Below are positions 59,185 through 64,000 of a stretch of 64,000 nt of DNA, piece after piece. Under the pieces are notes generated by a model. That model searched no databases, was not told the origin of the DNA, and saw only the letters and a program-made list of their open reading frames with translations. Every line of letters begins with the position of its first letter. Position 1 is the first letter of the stretch. The position numbers were made by a program, and so were the translations under genes. Source of the DNA: an uncultured Methanobacterium sp. GTDB taxonomy: Archaea; Methanobacteriota; Methanobacteria; Methanobacteriales; Methanobacteriaceae. Where the stretch lies: the NCBI RefSeq assembly GCF_963665055.1, contig NZ_OY762015.1:2433501-2497500 (forward strand). The letters are read 5' to 3'.

Positions 59185-59697
59185 AAATTATTCCTCCATG
59201 GATAGTAAAGTCGCTTTGACTTTGATCATAATATTTTGAAATGAATATATATACATATCTATATAAATATCGTTTTTGAATTATGGCAATTTTATAAGTT
59301 GTTCTAGTCTTTAATAACCATTTTAATGTATAATAAATAATATTTAATTGTTATATTCATTAAAAATATGAATAATAATTCATTTTAGGAAATAACTCAA
59401 TAAATACCTGAACTGACCTTTAAAATAATGAAGTTTTTTAGTTAAAAAAATAACAGGCACTTTATATGCTTTTTTATCCTTATCCATGGATATGGTAAGA
59501 TATGCATTTTGATTATACTGATTATGAATGTCTAATTTTTGAATAAATCAATCTTAATTGAATTAAATTCATAAAAAGTACTTTTTAAAACTCTTTTTAT
59601 CTTAAAATATTTATAGATAAGTCAATCAGGTTCAAAATAAAATAAATTTCAAGGTAATGATTATGAAATTATTTTTTTTGGCAGTTCAATCAGGTTC
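59185..59697. other. Intergenic region between modA and the molybdopterin oxidoreductase
   Basis: A 513-bp very A+T-rich spacer. TATA-like ATGTATATATATTC on the minus strand near 59243-59256 probably serves modA. The palindrome ATCCATGGAT lies at 59482-59491. No gene is seen. Confidence 0.45.
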
Positions 59698-61695
59698 TTA
59701 CCTTTTCATGACCTTAAATCGTACCCATGTGTCATAATAAGGAGTTCCATCACCAAGTGCACTACTCCTGTCTTGGGTTAAAACATTAACACATTGGTCG
59801 TGTTTCAACCATCCTCCTTTGTAAATGAGGATGTAATCTGTTCCAACTTCATAATTTTCTCTGGTTTGGACAGGGAGGCTTCCCACTGGAGATTCAAGAA
59901 TTGCTTTATCTCCATCTGCCAATTGATTAATTCTTAAAACATGAGGATGAACCTGTACTTCCAGATATTCACATATTATCTCCTTATTGGGTGGTGCTGA
60001 TCCTATAAAACCCTCAGGCATCGTTGAAAGAAGTCTTAATGGGTAACCTTTTATTGCCCTGTTTTCGGGTTGAAAATCTTTAGCAAATTCAAATTTTCCT
60101 GTTTCTGTTTTGAACTTCCCATCACTAAATGGGATATCCGTTTTTTTAACCATTCTTTGTGGTGTTTTCTGGAGGTCTTCGAAATTTATGCCCTGTTTTA
60201 AGATTGGTTCAGCCAGTTTTTCAAGCCATTTTTCTGGAAGTCCTGACATTTTTTCTTCAAATCCTAACCTCCCTGCTAAAAGTTGAAATATTTCAAATTC
60301 GGATTTTGCTTCACCAATGGGTGGTACTGCAGGATTTACTGGCGAAACCCAGTTATGGCCGTAGCTTCCCATGAGATCTGTTTCTTCCAGGTAGGTGGTT
60401 GCGGGTAGAAACAGATCTGCAACATCAGAAGTGTCATTAAGGAAGTGATCGATCATAATCACAAAATCCGCACTTTCAAAGCCCTGTTTGACTTTTAAAG
60501 AGTTAGGATTCAAAGTCACTGGATTTCCAGAGGCCATGAAGATGAGTTTAATGGGAGGGTCATTGGTATGGAGTATAGCTTCACCAATGGTGGGCATGGG
60601 AATTTTTCTCTCGTTTATTCCCAGTTCATCCAGTTCCACCGCGAAATTAAAGTATTCAAACTCTTCAAAACCCTGACTAACTCCTCCCCCAGATACTCCA
60701 ATATTTCCAGTGATAGCAGCAAGGGCATCAATCATATGGAAGGGTAAGTGCCCCTGTATGTAGCGATGGAGGCCCCAACCTGTTATAATACTGGAAGGAT
60801 TACTTTCTGCATATAAAATTGCCAGTTCGTGCAAAACATCCAGGCTTACGTTGCATTCAGTGGAGAGAAACTCCAGAGAATATTTATCCAGTATTTCCAG
60901 GTAATTATGGAAGTTATCAGTAGCATTTTCAATAAAATCATGGTCCACATAGTTATTTTTGTTTTCTGGATTGTTTTTATCCCCAGTACGGTTTTCAGTA
61001 CTGTCCAGTTGGAGAATGATTTTAGCAAGGGCCATGGCCAAATAATAATCATATCCTGCTCTGGGCTGGATGAAAATGTCAGCATGTCTGGCAGTTTTTG
61101 TTTTAACTGGATCAATTACCACAATTGGGGTGCCTTTTCTTTGAGCTTTTCTTATGATCCTCCACAGATGCACATCAGTAACAGCAGGGTTCCGTCCCCA
61201 AATGATTATCAAGTTGCTGTTGAGATGGTCCAGTGGGTCATGGGATATTTTAGCACCAAAATCAGTTTCCATGGCACTGTGACCGATCCCCCCACACACT
61301 GTTCCATAAGTGGTGGTAACTCCACCCAGTAAGTTGAAAAATCGTCGGTTCATGGCCTGAAGAGCGGTACGAGCACCGAAACCTTGATAATAGAGGATGG
61401 ATGAGCTTCCATATTCATTTATAACCTTGGAAATTTTAAAAGCAGCAATATTCAGTGCTTCATCCCAGCTGATTCTTTCCCATTCTCCTTCTACTTTAAG
61501 TAGGGGATGAAGAATTCTTTTATCACTGTAAAAATAGTTTTCCAGATAATGGGTGGTATTTTTACACAAAAAACCAGCAGTTATATCGTGCTCTGGATTG
61601 CCACGTAATTTTGTAACTTTTCCATCTTCCACGGTGGCTATTATGCTACATGAACCCGGACAGTCTCGGGTGCAAGTGGTAATAACTGGTTTCAA
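59698..61695 (-). CDS. Molybdopterin (Mo/W) oxidoreductase of unknown substrate
   Basis: A 665-residue bis-pterin enzyme. The N-terminal cluster motif is [11 protein letters not shown] with the fourth Cys in [10 protein letters not shown], a Cx3Cx3C spacing different from FdhA (Cx2Cx3C). The presumed metal ligand region is [16 protein letters not shown], with Cys. Pterin-binding segments include [29 protein letters not shown] and [21 protein letters not shown]. The C-terminal domain is [23 protein letters not shown]. It has no signal peptide and no neighbouring Fe-S or membrane subunit except a small ferredoxin. TTG start with AACGAGGTTAG. It could be a formate dehydrogenase-like, thiosulfate- or aldehyde-type enzyme; I cannot decide. 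Confidence 0.85.
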   Translation of the reverse strand: MKPVITTCTRDCPGSCSIIATVEDGKVTKLRGNPEHDITAGFLCKNTTHYLENYFYSDKRILHPLLKVEGEWERISWDEALNIAAFKISKVINEYGSSSILYYQGFGARTALQAMNRRFFNLLGGVTTTYGTVCGGIGHSAMETDFGAKISHDPLDHLNSNLIIIWGRNPAVTDVHLWRIIRKAQRKGTPIVVIDPVKTKTARHADIFIQPRAGYDYYLAMALAKIILQLDSTENRTGDKNNPENKNNYVDHDFIENATDNFHNYLEILDKYSLEFLSTECNVSLDVLHELAILYAESNPSSIITGWGLHRYIQGHLPFHMIDALAAITGNIGVSGGGVSQGFEEFEYFNFAVELDELGINERKIPMPTIGEAILHTNDPPIKLIFMASGNPVTLNPNSLKVKQGFESADFVIMIDHFLNDTSDVADLFLPATTYLEETDLMGSYGHNWVSPVNPAVPPIGEAKSEFEIFQLLAGRLGFEEKMSGLPEKWLEKLAEPILKQGINFEDLQKTPQRMVKKTDIPFSDGKFKTETGKFEFAKDFQPENRAIKGYPLRLLSTMPEGFIGSAPPNKEIICEYLEVQVHPHVLRINQLADGDKAILESPVGSLPVQTRENYEVGTDYILIYKGGWLKHDQCVNVLTQDRSSALGDGTPYYDTWVRFKVMKR

Positions 61696-61902
61696 AGAAC
61701 TAACCTCGTTATGATTTTTGATGGTAATGTAAATTCAGCACACATAATCGAATTTTATAAACATAATATTGAGTGAAGGCTTTATTGATTGTTAGAGTCA
61801 ATTTATTGGAGTTAATTAAAATAATGAATTTAATTGGGAAAAAAAGTTTAATTTTATAGGTAGGTTTGCTTATCTACACATTATAGTCCCTAAAGTGATG
61901 GG

Positions 61903-62088
61903 TTATTCCAGATTAATGGCATCATTGGGGCAAACATCAGTGCAGATTTCGCATAAACTACATTCATCCTGATTTTTAATGGCTATTTTTTCTCCATCAA
62001 TAACCAGGATTTCCATGGAACAAACCTCTGCACATTCTCCACATTCAGCTCCCTCACATTTATCATAGTTAATGGTTACATTAGGCAT
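61903..62088 (-). CDS. 2x[4Fe-4S] ferredoxin
   Basis: A 61-residue ferredoxin. The first motif is CEGAECGECAEVC, where the Cys spacing is slightly longer than usual, and the second is CSLCEICTDVCP. It lies between the NifX-like gene and the molybdopterin oxidoreductase on the same strand. It could serve nitrogenase cofactor assembly or the oxidoreductase. Start ATG with CCGAGGTAAATC. Confidence 0.88.
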   Translation of the reverse strand: MPNVTINYDKCEGAECGECAEVCSMEILVIDGEKIAIKNQDECSLCEICTDVCPNDAINLE

Positions 62089-62147
62089 GATTTACCTCGG
62101 TATATATCTAATTCAACTTCTCTAATTATTTAATCTTTAAATGTTCT

Positions 62148-63902
<1,755 letters not shown>

Positions 63903-63913
<11 letters not shown>

Positions 63914-64000
63914 GTTCTTCACCTCCTGAACTGGGAGATAATATTTTTTCAACTGAATTTTCAGCTTTTAAGTTTTTTTCTGAGTTTAAATTATTATTTG
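63903..64000 (-). CDS. 3' end of upstream gene, probably nifE (partial)
   Basis: The minus-strand frame is open from the right edge to a TAG at 63903-63905, giving 32 complete codons that end [14 protein letters not shown]. It overlaps nifN by 11 bases, an arrangement seen in tightly coupled nif operons. The visible tail is low in complexity (Asn, Ser, Glu, Lys) and carries no domain, so nifE is inferred only from its position before nifN. Confidence 0.6.

Overview
The window reads as chromosome of a hydrogenotrophic, formate-using methanogen of the order Methanobacteriales, most likely a Methanobacterium-type organism. The evidence is a tungsten-type formylmethanofuran dehydrogenase operon, an F420-type formate dehydrogenase with its transporter, archaeal DNA polymerase D large subunit, archaeal PurP, class I lysyl-tRNA synthetase, archaeal phosphomevalonate dehydratase small subunit and a nitrogenase cofactor gene of the methanogen kind. 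Intergenic DNA is very A+T rich. Most genes have strong GGAGGTGA-type ribosome binding sites, and several use GTG or TTG starts. I see no tRNA, rRNA, CRISPR array, insertion sequence or prophage.

Layout. 1-9.4 kb: left-truncated copper-type P-ATPase, an amidohydrolase, a run of small Gly/Ile-rich membrane proteins (TM2-like and DUF5518-like) interrupted by a 20-bp tandem repeat, phosphomevalonate dehydratase small subunit, two paralogous triple-repeat membrane proteins and purB. 9.7-31.6 kb: housekeeping and biosynthesis: a short SecG gene, polC, nrdD, an HTH-CBS regulator, purP, beta-carbonic anhydrase, an M20 amidohydrolase, a PsbP-like lipoprotein, a cytosine-deaminase-like gene, a UGSC-family redox protein with its partner downstream of lysS, thiC, a nucleoside kinase, a ModE/LysR-like regulator and hxlB. 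31.8-62 kb: an island devoted to molybdenum/tungsten pterin enzymes: fdhD, fdhAB, fdhC, moaA, mobB, modE, the fwdFGDBAC operon, two complete oxyanion ABC transporters (wtpABC-like and modABC-like) and an uncharacterised molybdopterin oxidoreductase. A TrmB-regulated drug exporter sits inside this island. 61.9-64 kb: a ferredoxin, a NifX-like protein, nifN and the 3' tail of what is probably nifE.

How it fits together. Formate enters by FdhC and is oxidised by FdhAB to CO2. CO2 is fixed onto methanofuran by Fwd, and carbonic anhydrase interconverts CO2 and bicarbonate. MoaA, MobB and FdhD build and mature the metal cofactor, the two ABC systems import molybdate/tungstate, and ModE would sense the metal.

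The main unexplained signals are these. A 14-bp palindrome, CATGAATGTTCATG, occurs identically upstream of carbonic anhydrase, fdhC and fdhA, with weaker copies in the same intergenic regions; it suggests an undescribed formate/CO2 regulon. A second dyad, ATGTGT-N7-ACACAT, occurs twice upstream of fwdF. A 91-bp sequence downstream of fdhB can fold into a long nested hairpin and may be a structured RNA. Another long hairpin lies in the fdhC upstream region.
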